A stretch of DNA of 64,000 bases from the NCBI RefSeq assembly GCF_029937575.1, contig NZ_JAPYPS010000008.1, positions 54,193 through 118,192 of the forward strand, in the 5' to 3' direction. The stretch is from Nocardioides sp. Its GTDB lineage: Bacteria > Actinomycetota > Actinomycetes > Propionibacteriales > Nocardioidaceae. The notes below the pieces were generated by a model that did not search any database, had not been told where the DNA came from, and was given only the letters and a program-made list of their open reading frames with translations. Positions 26,513-35,102 of the stretch are shown piece by piece. Numbering within the stretch: position 1 is the first letter of the stretch; each line of letters begins with the position of its first letter. Both the position numbers and the translations under genes were made by a program.

Positions 26513-27811
26513 TCAACGGTCCGCGTGGACGTAGTAGGTGACGGCCACCTGGTCTCCCGCCACGAGCTCGCCGTTGCCCTTCTTCACCGAGATCACCTCG
26601 CCGCTCGTCACCGTGCTCGTCGAGGAGATGTTGCCCCGCCCCTGCTCGATGCGGGCGCCGTCGTCGCCGTACTCGGTCACGGTCGAACCGGCCACCTTCG
26701 CCTGCACGATCGCCAGCACCGGGCCGGGGGCGTCCGGCACGACGACCCTCACCGTGCGATCACCCCCCTGGAAGGACTCGAGCCGGACCGTCTCGGTCTG
26801 CTCCCAGCGGTGCCCCGCCTCGTCGACGACGAGGCGGCGTGACTCATCGGAGCCGATGTCGCTGGAGTAGGTCTCGGTCGTGTAGACCCCGACGCCGAGG
26901 ACGATGTCGTCGTCCTGCAGCACCGGCCCACCATCGCCGTCGGTGGCGTAGAAGCGTGCGCTCAGGTCCTCCCCGGGCTTGATCCGGAAGCCGATGTCAC
27001 GAGTCGCGGAGCCGTTGGGGTCGAGGGGCCCGTCGCACGAGGTGCCGACGGAGCTGGCGGGCTTCCCACCCACCTCCAGCTCGAGGAAGACGTCCTCGGG
27101 GCCGTCGACGCAGAAGAGGTAGTACCCGACCCCCGCGCTGGTCTGCGGCGCGACGGCCTCGAGCGAGACGTCGCTCTGCCCCGGGTCTCCCACGACGGCC
27201 CCGGCCAGATCGCCGGCCGCCGCACTCCGGGGGTACGTCACGCCACCCTTGGTGTAGCCCTCGGGACGGCCCTCCCCCAGTGTGTAGACGGCCAGCCCCG
27301 GATCGCCCGCGTCGGCGCGAACCGTCACCTCGGCGTCGTTGCCGGGTGCGATGTAGACGTAGTCGCCGAAGTCGTCGACCCGGTAGGAGACGGGGCGCTC
27401 CGTCTCGGCCGAGCGCACCACGACCCCGCGGTCGGCCCCGGACGTCGCCCACGACACCAGACGCGGCTCGTCGGACGCCGCCAGCTCGACACTGACCTTC
27501 CCATCCTGGCCGTCGATGCCCGCGGCGAGGTCGTAGCCGAACCCGAGGGCGGTCATCGTCGTCGGCACCCGGACGCCCACGACCGTCGCCGGAGCGACGG
27601 CGCGCTCGGACCCGGTGGGCAGCAGCGTGACCGCACCGACTGCGACGAGGACCGCGGCGGCAGCGCCCGCGGCAGCCACCCGGCGGCGACGTCGTACGAC
27701 GCGGACCCGGCCGTGCACGGAAGCCGCTCGGGTCGTGCTGGCACCGGCTCCGGCGTCGAGGTCGGTCGCGTGCGCATCGAGGGTGGCGCGGAGGTCGTCG
27801 AGGCTGTTCAT
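26513..27811 (-). CDS. Membrane protein encoded with a SigE-type sigma factor
   Basis: The 432-residue product has a 44-residue cytoplasmic N-terminus ending in a run of arginines, one membrane helix (about 45-64), and a large extracytoplasmic domain rich in beta-strand patterns with two cysteines (LFCVDG and TSCDG). Its start overlaps the sigma factor stop as ATGA, so the two are co-translated. By position it could be the regulator or sensor of that sigma factor, but no zinc-binding anti-sigma motif is present. The fold is not recognised. Confidence 0.75.
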   Translation of the reverse strand: MNSLDDLRATLDAHATDLDAGAGASTTRAASVHGRVRVVRRRRRVAAAGAAAAVLVAVGAVTLLPTGSERAVAPATVVGVRVPTTMTALGFGYDLAAGIDGQDGKVSVELAASDEPRLVSWATSGADRGVVVRSAETERPVSYRVDDFGDYVYIAPGNDAEVTVRADAGDPGLAVYTLGEGRPEGYTKGGVTYPRSAAAGDLAGAVVGDPGQSDVSLEAVAPQTSAGVGYYLFCVDGPEDVFLELEVGGKPASSVGTSCDGPLDPNGSATRDIGFRIKPGEDLSARFYATDGDGGPVLQDDDIVLGVGVYTTETYSSDIGSDESRRLVVDEAGHRWEQTETVRLESFQGGDRTVRVVVPDAPGPVLAIVQAKVAGSTVTEYGDDGARIEQGRGNISSTSTVTSGEVISVKKGNGELVAGDQVAVTYYVHADR

Positions 27812-28326
27812 GACGCGTCCTTCCTGGGGGTCGGGTCGGGGGTGGTGTCGGCGGCCAGCGCCGGGTCGATCCGCAGCTTGGCCAGCGCCTTGCTGCACTG
27901 GCTCTTCACGGTGCCGACCGAGCAGCCGAGGAGCTCCGCGGTCTGCGCCTCGGTGAGGTCCTCGAAGTAGCGCAGCACCACCACGGCCCGCTGACGGCGC
28001 GGGAGCCGCTCCATCGCGGACCAGAGGTCGATGACCTCACCGCTCGCGTCGGTGCGGTCGTCCTCGCCGGCCTCGGGCAGGTCCTCGGTGGCGGTCTCGC
28101 CGTTCCACTTGCGTCGCCACCACGTGGCATAGGTGTTGAAGAGGACCTTGCGCACGTAGGCCTCCGGGCTGTCCGAGATCCGGCCCCAGGCGAACCACGC
28201 CTTCGTCAGGCTGGTCTGCAGGAGGTCCTCGGCCAGGCCGTGGTCGTGGGTCAGGAGGTAGGAGGTGCGGAGCAGGGCACCGGAGCGTGCCGCGACGAAC
28301 TCGTCGAAGTCAGGCGTCTCGCCCAT
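27808..28326 (-). CDS. RNA polymerase sigma factor, SigE family (ECF)
   Basis: This 172-residue protein is an extracytoplasmic-function sigma factor. Region 2 includes SYLLTHDHGLAEDLLQTSLTKAWFAWGRI, typical of the actinobacterial SigE-like subgroup, and region 4 has LPRRQRAVVVLRYFEDLT and SVGTVKSQCSKALAKL. I chose the ATG at 28326, with GGAG 6 nt before it, because it gives the usual short N-terminus; ATG 28383, preceded by AGGAG at 3 nt, is a real alternative that adds 19 residues. The promoters it reads are unknown. Confidence 0.88.
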   Translation of the reverse strand: MGETPDFDEFVAARSGALLRTSYLLTHDHGLAEDLLQTSLTKAWFAWGRISDSPEAYVRKVLFNTYATWWRRKWNGETATEDLPEAGEDDRTDASGEVIDLWSAMERLPRRQRAVVVLRYFEDLTEAQTAELLGCSVGTVKSQCSKALAKLRIDPALAADTTPDPTPRKDAS

Positions 28327-28436
28327 GCGTGGCTCCGTCCTGGCTCCGGGCACCGCCGAGTCGCGTGCCGTCGTGTTGATCATGTACTCCTGGACCATCC
28401 GGTGGCCGACAATGGTTGCCCGTCTCGAGGAGACTC

Positions 28437-29387
28437 ATGAGGTACGTCGTGTACGGCGCCGGCGCCGTGGGCGGGGTGATCGGCGCCAGGCTCCACCTGG
28501 CCGGGCTGCCGACGACGCTCATCGCCCGCGGAGAGCACCTGCGCCGGATCCGGGAGGTCGGTCTCGTCCTGGACACCGCCGACGGCCGTCGGCCGGTGCC
28601 GGTCCCGGGCACGGACACCGCGGCTGACGTCACGTGGTCCGACGACACCGTCGTCCTGCTGTGCGTCAAGGGACACCAGACCGCGGGCGCGCTGGCGGAC
28701 CTCGCGGCGCACGCTCCCGCCGCCACACCGATCGTGTGTGCGCAGAACGGTGTCGCCAACGAGGCCGAGGTGCTGCGTCGCTTCGTGGCTGCCTACGGGC
28801 TGACCGTGATGCTGCCGTCGCTGCACCTGGAGCCCGGCGTCGTGGTGGAGAAGTGCGGACCGACACCGGGCATTCTCGACCTCGGTCGGTTCCCGCGCGG
28901 GATCGACGCCACCGCCGAGGCGATCGCTGCGGACCTGTGCGCCGCCGGGTTCGAGTCGGTGGCCCGCGACGACATCATGGCCTGGAAGTACCGCAAGCTC
29001 CTGGTGAACGCCGTCGGTGACGTCGCTGCGGTGCTGGGCTCCGGCCCGGAGGTCGACGAGATCCGCACCCGGGTGGGCGCCGAGGGCGAGGCGGTCCTGG
29101 TGGCGGCCGGGATCGACGCCGTCAGCGGTGAGCAGGACGACGTACGGCGTGGCTCCACGTTGCAGCCGCGGGCCGACATCGCCTCGTTCCCCGGCAACTC
29201 GCTGCGCCAGAGCCTCACTCGCGGGCTGGAGTCGGAGATCGACTACCGCGCCGGGGAGATCGTGCTGCTCGGCCGGCTGCACGGTGTCGCCACGCCCGCC
29301 AACGCACTGCTCCAGGCCACCGTGCTGGCGCTGGCTCGGGGAGCGGCGGCCCCCGACCCGGCCGGCTTCCTCGCACGGCTCGGCTGA
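28437..29387 (+). CDS. 2-Dehydropantoate 2-reductase family protein
   Basis: The 316-residue protein is of the ApbA/PanE family. The NADP-binding GAGAVGGVIGARL is at residues 7-19, the middle has LLCVKGHQT and CAQNGVANE, and the C-terminal helical domain has KLLVNAVGD and SLRQSLTRGLESEIDY. PanE reduces ketopantoate in pantothenate synthesis, but many actinobacteria have several paralogs with other 2-ketoacid substrates, so I withhold the symbol. Start is ATG 28437 with GAGGAG just upstream. It diverges from the sigma factor and ends at a strong terminator. Confidence 0.85.
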   Translation: MRYVVYGAGAVGGVIGARLHLAGLPTTLIARGEHLRRIREVGLVLDTADGRRPVPVPGTDTAADVTWSDDTVVLLCVKGHQTAGALADLAAHAPAATPIVCAQNGVANEAEVLRRFVAAYGLTVMLPSLHLEPGVVVEKCGPTPGILDLGRFPRGIDATAEAIAADLCAAGFESVARDDIMAWKYRKLLVNAVGDVAAVLGSGPEVDEIRTRVGAEGEAVLVAAGIDAVSGEQDDVRRGSTLQPRADIASFPGNSLRQSLTRGLESEIDYRAGEIVLLGRLHGVATPANALLQATVLALARGAAAPDPAGFLARLG

Positions 29388-29409
29388 CTCAGGCGCCGGC
29401 CCGACACGC

Positions 29410-29450
29410 GCAGCGGCCCGCCACCCCGGGTGGGGGTGGCGGGCCGCTGC
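29410..29450. terminator. Bidirectional terminator between panE-like gene and rplQ
   Basis: A perfect 18-bp GC-rich inverted repeat (29410-29427 and 29433-29450, 5-nt loop) lies 22 bp past the plus-strand panE-like stop and 27 bp past the minus-strand rplQ stop. Its place between convergent genes and the stem strength make it the likely terminator for both, although a clear U-tract is missing. Confidence 0.8.
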
Positions 29451-29477
29451 AGTGCTGAACCCGGCGGGTGAGCCGGA

Positions 29478-30107
29478 TCAGGCCTTGGGCTCGTCCTCGG
29501 ACTCGCCGGACTCGGTCTCGGCGACCTCTGCCTCGGCGACCTCTGCCTCGGCCTGCGGGGCCTCGGACTCGAGGTCGGCCTCGGCCGACGCCTCGGTGTC
29601 GACGTCGGCCTCGACGGCGGGCGCCTCGGACTCCTCGGCGCCTTCGGTCTCCACGGTCTCCTCGACGACGGACTCCTCGACCGGCGCCGGAGCAGCGGCC
29701 GTGGTCTTCGGCGCGGAGGCGGCCTTGGGCGAGTACTCCTCGGTCACGAGCTCGATGACCGCCATGGGGGCGTTGTCGCCCTTGCGCGGCCCGAGCTTGG
29801 TGATCCGGGTGTAGCCACCCGGACGCTCGGCGAAGGTCGGCGCGATCTCGGTGAAGAGGATGTGCACGACACCCTTGTCGCGGATGGTCTTGAGGACCTC
29901 GCGACGCTGGTGGAGCGGGTTCTCGCCGTTGTGGGCCTTGACGGCCTTGGTGATGAGCTTCTCGGCGTGCGGCCGCAGGGTGCGGGCCTTCGCCTCGGTG
30001 GTGGTGATCCGACCGTGCTCGAACAGCTGCGTCGAGAGGTTGGACAGGATCAGGCGCTGGTGCGCCGGGCTTCCGCCGAGGCGGGCACCCTTCTTGGGCT
30101 GCGGCAT
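29478..30107 (-). CDS. rplQ: 50S ribosomal protein L17 with long acidic tail
   Basis: Residues 1-120 are a standard L17, starting [19 protein letters not shown], with [20 protein letters not shown] in the core. From about residue 130 to 209 the protein carries an acidic, alanine- and glutamate-rich extension ([20 protein letters not shown]) that most L17 proteins lack; shorter tails of this kind occur in related actinobacteria. The DNA for the tail contains a 15-bp tandem duplication. The gene is last in the alpha operon but is separated from rpoA by 220 bp. Confidence 0.96.
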   Translation of the reverse strand: MPQPKKGARLGGSPAHQRLILSNLSTQLFEHGRITTTEAKARTLRPHAEKLITKAVKAHNGENPLHQRREVLKTIRDKGVVHILFTEIAPTFAERPGGYTRITKLGPRKGDNAPMAVIELVTEEYSPKAASAPKTTAAAPAPVEESVVEETVETEGAEESEAPAVEADVDTEASAEADLESEAPQAEAEVAEAEVAETESGESEDEPKA

Positions 30108-30327
30108 GGTGCTTCTCGATTCTCCCGGGCCGTGTCAGGTACTCGGGTTAGAGGTGTTCTACGAATGACACCGACCACCACACGGTGACCAGCGGTAGGA
30201 GGCGGCGAGACGGCGATCCTGCACGGACCACCGCCTACACCGACTCCGAGTGCGGCAGCGCGGCGCAGACGCCGTGGGACCAGCGAAGCTGGACACACGC
30301 GCGTCTGCGACGCGCTCGCACCATCAA

Positions 30328-31344
30328 TCAGTACTGCTCGTCCTCGACGAAGGCATCGTCGTCGTCGTCGCCGTAGGCCGCCAGGGCGGTGGCCGGGTCG
30401 AAGCCGGGCGCGGAGTCCTTGAGGGACAGCCCCATCTCGACCAGCTTGGCCTTGACCTCGTCGATCGACTTGGCGCCGAAGTTGCGGATGTCGAGCAGGT
30501 CCTGCTCCGAGCGGCTGATGAGCTCACCCACGGTGTGGATGCCCTCACGCTTGAGGCAGTTGTAGGACCGGACCGTCAGCTGCAGGTCCTCGACCGGGAG
30601 GGCGAGGTCGGCGGCGAGCTGCTCGTCGACGGGCGAGGGCCCGATGTCGATGCCCTCGGCCTCGACGTTGAGCTCACGGGCGAGGCCGAAGAGCTCGACC
30701 AGCGTCTTTCCGGCCGACGCGATGGCGTCGCGGGGCAGGATCGACGGCTTGGTCTCGACGTCGATGACGAGCTTGTCGAAGTCGGTGCGCTGCTCGACTC
30801 GGGTGGCCTCGACCTTGTAGGTGACCTTCAGCACGGGGCTGTAGATCGAGTCGACGGGCATCCGGCCGATCTCGTTGTCGGCGCCCTTGTTCTGCACGGC
30901 CGACACGTAGCCGCGGCCGCGCTCGACGACGAGCTCCATCTCCAGCTTGCCCTTGTCGGACAGCGTGGCGATCTTCAGGTCGGGGTTGTGGACCTCGACC
31001 CCGGCCGGCGGCGCGATGTCGGCGGCGGTGACGTCACCGGCACCGGACTTGCGCAGGTACATGGTGACCGGCTCGTCGTGCTCGGAGGAGACGACGAGGC
31101 CCTTGAGGTTCAGGATGATCTCGGTGACGTCCTCCTTGACTCCCTCGATGGTGGAGAACTCGTGGAGGACGGTGTCGACCTTGATGCTCGTGACCGAGGC
31201 ACCGGGGATCGACGAGAGCAGCGTACGGCGCAGCGAGTTGCCGAGCGTGTAGCCGAAGCCCGGCTCGAGAGGCTCGATGACGAACCGCGAGCGGAACTCG
31301 TCGACGGTCTCTTCCGACAGGGTGGGGCGCTGTGCGATGAGCAC
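30328..31344 (-). CDS. rpoA: DNA-directed RNA polymerase subunit alpha
   Basis: The 338-residue protein has the N-terminal assembly domain ([27 protein letters not shown]) and the C-terminal domain that contacts promoter UP elements and activators ([29 protein letters not shown]), with an acidic tail. The start is the GTG at 31344, preceded by AAGGAA; an ATG 24 bp upstream gives an unconserved extension. It follows rpsD in the alpha operon. Confidence 0.98.
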   Translation of the reverse strand: MLIAQRPTLSEETVDEFRSRFVIEPLEPGFGYTLGNSLRRTLLSSIPGASVTSIKVDTVLHEFSTIEGVKEDVTEIILNLKGLVVSSEHDEPVTMYLRKSGAGDVTAADIAPPAGVEVHNPDLKIATLSDKGKLEMELVVERGRGYVSAVQNKGADNEIGRMPVDSIYSPVLKVTYKVEATRVEQRTDFDKLVIDVETKPSILPRDAIASAGKTLVELFGLARELNVEAEGIDIGPSPVDEQLAADLALPVEDLQLTVRSYNCLKREGIHTVGELISRSEQDLLDIRNFGAKSIDEVKAKLVEMGLSLKDSAPGFDPATALAAYGDDDDDAFVEDEQY

Positions 31345-31453
31345 TGTTGTTTTCCTTTCCGGGCCCACCCGCTATTTGACGGACCCGAACTGCAGAGGTG
31401 AAAAGGAAGGTGAGGCTGGTCGGGGACGGGGCGCCGCCCCCGACCGGGGAGAA

Positions 31454-32062
31454 CTACTTCTTCGAGTAGAACTCGACGATGAGCTGCTCCTGGATGGGCA
31501 TGTCGATCTGCTCCCGGATCGGCGCCTGGTGGACCAGGACCCGCATCCGGTTGGGCAGCACCTGAAGCCAGGCCGGGACGACACGCTCGCCGTGGGTCTC
31601 ACGAGCCACGATGAACGGGGTCATCTCGAGCGACTTCTCGCGCACGTCGATGATGTCGTAGGCGCTGACCTGGAACGACGGGATGTCGACCTTGTGCCCG
31701 TTGACCTGGAAGTGGCCGTGGACGACGAGCTGACGCGCGTGGCGACGGCTGCGCGCGAACCCGGCGCGGTAGATCACGTTGTCCAGGCGGCACTCGAGGA
31801 GCTGGAGCAGGTTGTCACCGGTCTTGCCGGTGCGCCGAGAGGCCTCGACGTAGTAGTTGTGGAACTGACGCTCCATCACGCCGTAGGTGAAGCGGGCCTT
31901 CTGCTTCTCCTGCAGCTGCGAGCGGTACTCGCTCTCCTTGATGCGGGCGCGGCCGTGCTGGCCGGGAGGGTAGGGACGCTTCTCGAACGCTGCGTCTCCA
32001 CCGACGAGGTCGACACCGAGACGGCGCGACTTCCGGGTCATGGGTCCGGTGTAACGGGCCAT
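31454..32062 (-). CDS. rpsD: 30S ribosomal protein S4
   Basis: The 202-residue protein begins MARYTGPMTRKSRRLGVDL and has the S4 RNA-binding domain (LDNVIYRAGFARSRRHARQLVVHGHFQVNG). It nucleates 30S assembly. The N-terminal zinc-binding cysteines seen in some S4 proteins are absent, so it is the zinc-free form. It follows rpsK by 28 bp and is 109 bp upstream of rpoA. Confidence 0.98.
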   Translation of the reverse strand: MARYTGPMTRKSRRLGVDLVGGDAAFEKRPYPPGQHGRARIKESEYRSQLQEKQKARFTYGVMERQFHNYYVEASRRTGKTGDNLLQLLECRLDNVIYRAGFARSRRHARQLVVHGHFQVNGHKVDIPSFQVSAYDIIDVREKSLEMTPFIVARETHGERVVPAWLQVLPNRMRVLVHQAPIREQIDMPIQEQLIVEFYSKK

Positions 32063-32090
32063 GGTGGGTCTCCTTACTGTCTCGGGTCGG

Positions 32091-32492
32091 TCAGACGCGC
32101 CGGCGCTTGGGCGGGCGGCATCCGTTGTGCGGGGCGGGGGTGACGTCCTGGATGGTGCCGACCTCGAGGCCGATGGCACCCAGCGAACGGATCGCGGTCT
32201 CGCGACCCGAGCCCGGACCCTTGACGAAGACGTCGATCTTCTTCATGCCGTGGTCCATCGCTCGGCGCCCGGCGGCCTCGGCGGCCATCTGGGCGGCGTA
32301 CGGCGTGGACTTGCGCGAGCCCTTGAAGCCGACGGTGCCGGCGGAGGCCCACGAGATCACGGCCCCGGTGGGGTCGGTGATGGTGACGATGGTGTTGTTG
32401 AACGTGCTCTTGATGTGGGCTTCGCCCTGAGCGATGTTCTTCTTCTCCTTGCGGCGCACCTTCTTGGCGCCCGCGCGAGCCTTGGGAGGCAT
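32091..32492 (-). CDS. rpsK: 30S ribosomal protein S11
   Basis: The 133-residue protein has the basic N-terminal tail ([20 protein letters not shown]), the conserved core [12 protein letters not shown] and [15 protein letters not shown], and the C-terminal signature [16 protein letters not shown]. It binds 16S rRNA on the platform. A palindromic repeat lies in the 92-bp spacer between it and rpsM. Confidence 0.98.
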   Translation of the reverse strand: MPPKARAGAKKVRRKEKKNIAQGEAHIKSTFNNTIVTITDPTGAVISWASAGTVGFKGSRKSTPYAAQMAAEAAGRRAMDHGMKKIDVFVKGPGSGRETAIRSLGAIGLEVGTIQDVTPAPHNGCRPPKRRRV

Positions 32493-32530
32493 CGGTTATC
32501 TCCTTTGAGACGAGTGACTGGTCGAGGACC

Positions 32531-32570
32531 GGTGGTCGAGGTGCGAGCTCGCGAGCCTCGAAACCCCCGG
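32531..32570. repeat. Palindromic repeat element, copy 1 (rpsM-rpsK spacer)
   Basis: The left part ggtggtcgagg and the right part gagcctcga flank a palindromic core (gcgagctcgc). The same two arms, in the opposite orientation, frame a second copy at 47731-47775. The copy fills most of the space between the rpsM stop and the rpsK start. I take it as a member of an interspersed palindromic family; the number of genome copies cannot be seen here. Confidence 0.65.
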
Positions 32571-32584
32571 CGGGGGAGGAAGAG

Positions 32585-32962
32585 CTACTTCGTCTTCTTC
32601 TTGCCGGCAACCGTGCGCTTGGGGCCCTTGCGGGTGCGCGCGTTGGTCTTGGTGCGCTGACCGCGGACCGGGAGGCCCTGGCGGTGACGGCGCCCCTGGT
32701 AGCTGCCGATCTCGATCTTGCGGCGGATGTCGGCCTGGACTTCACGACGGAGGTCGCCCTCGATCTTGATTTCCTGGTCCTCGATCGCGTCGCGGAGCTT
32801 GACCAGCTCGTCATCTCCCAGCTCGTGGACCCGCAGGTTGGGGTCCACACCGGTGAGCTCGAGGAGCTTCTGGGAGCGGGTACGGCCGATGCCGTAGATG
32901 TAGGTGAGCGCGATCTCGACGCGCTTGTCGCGCGGGAGGTCGACGCCGACGAGGCGTGCCAT
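32585..32962 (-). CDS. rpsM: 30S ribosomal protein S13
   Basis: The 125-residue protein starts [20 protein letters not shown] and contains [14 protein letters not shown] (helix-two-turn-helix) and the basic C-terminus [23 protein letters not shown] that reaches the tRNA sites. Length is normal. It is separated from rpmJ by a 272-bp spacer, longer than is usual in this operon. Confidence 0.98.
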   Translation of the reverse strand: MARLVGVDLPRDKRVEIALTYIYGIGRTRSQKLLELTGVDPNLRVHELGDDELVKLRDAIEDQEIKIEGDLRREVQADIRRKIEIGSYQGRRHRQGLPVRGQRTKTNARTRKGPKRTVAGKKKTK

Positions 32963-33208
32963 GTGATGGCCTTTCGGTTCTGCAGAGGTTTCCGACGTGA
33001 TGCGTCCGTAGTGCCTACGGCCCCGGCCTTCTGCTCCGGAGGTGCTTCAGCCTCGCGTGCGAGGCCTAGCGATCACGTTTGTGTGGGTTGTTCAGTTGTG
33101 GTGGAGCGGTGTGGTTGAGCGATTCGTTCGTCTCGCCGGATCTCGATGCGCCCGTTCCTGCCTCGCAAGCTCGGCAGGAGGGGGGCTTACTCGATCTGCG
33201 GCTGAGAC

Positions 33209-33233
33209 GCCACCGCTCCTTCGTCGCGGTGGC
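33209..33233 (-). repeat. Hairpin just downstream of rpmJ
   Basis: An 8-bp perfect inverted repeat (33209-33216 and 33226-33233) begins one base after the rpmJ stop. It could be a terminator-like or RNA-processing hairpin inside the operon. The loop region shares 15 bp, cgctccttcgtcgcg (33214-33228), in inverted orientation with 33449-33463 on the other side of rpmJ. Confidence 0.55.
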
Positions 33234-33234
33234 T

Positions 33235-33348
33235 TCAGCCTTGCCGCTGCTTGTGACGCGGGTTGGAGCAGATCACCATGACGCGACCGTGGCGACGGAT
33301 CACCTGGCACTTGTCACAGATCTTCTTGACGCTCGGGTTGACCTTCAT
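33235..33348 (-). CDS. rpmJ: 50S ribosomal protein L36
   Basis: The 37-residue protein starts [17 protein letters not shown]. It is the zinc-binding (C+) form: C11, C14, C27 and H32 are all present. The ATG at 33348 is preceded by GAAAGGG on the minus strand. It lies between infA and rpsM, the standard place. Confidence 0.97.
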   Translation of the reverse strand: MKVNPSVKKICDKCQVIRRHGRVMVICSNPRHKQRQG

Positions 33349-33448
33349 GTCAGCCCTTTCTTGTTCGTATTCGGCTGGAACGAATCTTCCGCAAGCCGCC
33401 CGACCGCCTCAACCGGCGATCACGTGGACTGCGAGCACGGCAGCGTGG

Positions 33449-33463
33449 CGCGACGAAGGAGCG
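33449..33463. repeat. Inverted copy of 15-bp motif in infA-rpmJ spacer
   Basis: This 15-bp word, cgcgacgaaggagcg, is the exact reverse complement of 33214-33228. The two copies flank rpmJ. The 131-bp infA-rpmJ spacer holds no other recognised element. Confidence 0.5.
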
Positions 33464-33479
33464 ACACGCTCGTGCCGAT

Positions 33480-33701
33480 TCACTTGTAGCGGTAGACGAT
33501 GCGCCCACGGGTGAGGTCGTACGGCGAGAGCTCCACCACGACCCGATCCTCGGGGAGGATCCGGATGTAGTGCTGGCGCATCTTGCCGCTGATGTGAGCG
33601 AGCACCTTGTGGCCGTTGGACAGCTCCACGCGGAACATCGCGTTGGGGAGGGCTTCCGCAACGGTGCCCTCCATCTCGATCACGCCTTCTTTCTTCGGCA
33701 T
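33480..33701 (-). CDS. infA: Translation initiation factor IF-1
   Basis: The 73-residue protein is a single OB-fold: [20 protein letters not shown] at the start and [12 protein letters not shown] at the end. It binds the ribosomal A site during initiation. It is the first gene of the alpha operon; the 296 bp upstream should hold the promoter, but I could not pick out certain -35 and -10 boxes. Confidence 0.98.
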   Translation of the reverse strand: MPKKEGVIEMEGTVAEALPNAMFRVELSNGHKVLAHISGKMRQHYIRILPEDRVVVELSPYDLTRGRIVYRYK

Positions 33702-33981
33702 GTCCTCACAATCTCTGCTCGACTTCAACTGACTTCGACTGACGTAGTGCTGCTACCGGCCGGCCCGGGAACCTCCCGGTCAGGTGACCGGTGGACCTCG
33801 TGCGGCAGTCTCGTGATCCTCATTTCCCCGACACGGCGCTGAGCTCTCGTGCGAGAGGTGGTCAGCGGCGATCCGAGCAGCCGCGAGGCGTCACGAAACA
33901 GACCCACGTTGGGCCGACACACCAGTCTAGGGTCGTCGGCCGTCGAAACACGAATCGAAGCCCCGGCGCCCGCACGCGCGG

Positions 33982-34005
33982 CCGTTCAGGACGCCGTTCA
34001 GGACG
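33982..34005. repeat. 12-bp tandem duplication across a stop codon
   Basis: Two exact copies of ccgttcaggacg (33982-33993, 33994-34005) sit over the 3' end of the luciferase-like oxidoreductase gene. Since the unit is a multiple of three, a second TGA follows in frame four codons after the first. Confidence 0.7.
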
Positions 34006-35074
34006 CGAGGAGGCGCAGGGTCTGCTCGCGGGAGGGGGCCGTCGACGGGTCGGTGCCCACCCACGCGCCCGAGACCGGGTTGACCATGACCTCGTCGACG
34101 CCGTACGTCGCCGCCAGCTCGCGCACCTGCGTCCGGGCGCCCTCGGGGTCGCCGATGACCCAGCGCCGGGCCATCGCGTCCATCAGGTCGTGCTGGTCGG
34201 CGGGCAGGTCCCGCTTCTCGGCCTCCTCGACGAGGTGCTGGGCGGTGAGGGGCGAACCGCTGCGCAGGGCCAGCATCATCTGCAGCTGGGGGGCGGCGAG
34301 GCGACGCGCCTCCTCGGCGGTCTCGGCGACCGAGGCGTTGACGGTCAGGAACGTCTGCGGCTCGCGCAGGCCGGAGCCGTCGGGCGCGGGACGGAAGTTG
34401 CTGCGGTAGAGCTCGAGCGCCTCGGCGGTCCCCTGGCCGGAGAAGTGGTGGGCGAAGACGTAGGGCATCCCCTTCTCCGCCGCCAGGCGAGCGGAGTAGT
34501 CGGAGGAGCCCAGCAGCCAGATCGTCGGCACGGAGGCTGCCCGGGGCGTAGCGGTCAGGGTGTGCACGCTCCCGCGCAGCTGGAGTCCGACACCGCTCGG
34601 CTCCATCATCGACAAGACGTCGTCGACGTACTCCGGGAAGCGGGTGACGTTGTCGTCGCTCACGCCCCCGGCGCCGTGGCGCAACGCCCAGCTGGTCACC
34701 GGGTCGGTCCCCGGAGCGCGGCCGATCCCGAGGTCGATGCGGCCGGGGTAGGCGGCCTCGAGCAGCGCGAACTGCTCGGCGACGACGAGCGGGGCGTGGT
34801 TGGGGAGCATCACGCCGCCGCTGCCCACGCGGATCCGCTCGGTGGCGCCGGCCAGCATGGCGATCAGCACGGGCGGGTTGGTGGCCGCGACCGCCGGCAT
34901 GTTGTGGTGCTCGGCGACCCAGTAGCGCTCGTAGCCGAGGTCGTCGGCGGCGCGCGCCAGGCTCAGCGCCGCGGTGACGGCATCGGCACTGCTCTGGTCG
35001 GAGCGCACCGGCACCAGGTCGAGCACGGACAGTCGAGGGAGTCGAGGCGGGAGCGGCGGGTTGTCGGTCGTCAT
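33998..35074 (-). CDS. LLM-class flavin-dependent oxidoreductase
   Basis: The 358-residue protein belongs to the luciferase-like monooxygenase group, in the subfamily with LSVLDLVPVRSDQ near the N-terminus and RYWVAEHHNMPAVAATNP, RIRVGSGGVMLPNH and LGIGRAPGTDP later. Such proteins use FMN or F420 and act on varied small molecules; substrate is not predictable. The ATG at 35074 gives the normal N-terminus. It is 28 bp downstream of the FHA-ABC gene on the same strand and may be co-transcribed with it. Confidence 0.9.
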   Translation of the reverse strand: MTTDNPPLPPRLPRLSVLDLVPVRSDQSSADAVTAALSLARAADDLGYERYWVAEHHNMPAVAATNPPVLIAMLAGATERIRVGSGGVMLPNHAPLVVAEQFALLEAAYPGRIDLGIGRAPGTDPVTSWALRHGAGGVSDDNVTRFPEYVDDVLSMMEPSGVGLQLRGSVHTLTATPRAASVPTIWLLGSSDYSARLAAEKGMPYVFAHHFSGQGTAEALELYRSNFRPAPDGSGLREPQTFLTVNASVAETAEEARRLAAPQLQMMLALRSGSPLTAQHLVEEAEKRDLPADQHDLMDAMARRWVIGDPEGARTQVRELAATYGVDEVMVNPVSGAWVGTDPSTAPSREQTLRLLAS

Positions 35075-35102
35075 CTCCGGCACAACCGTGGGTCGTCGGT
35101 GA

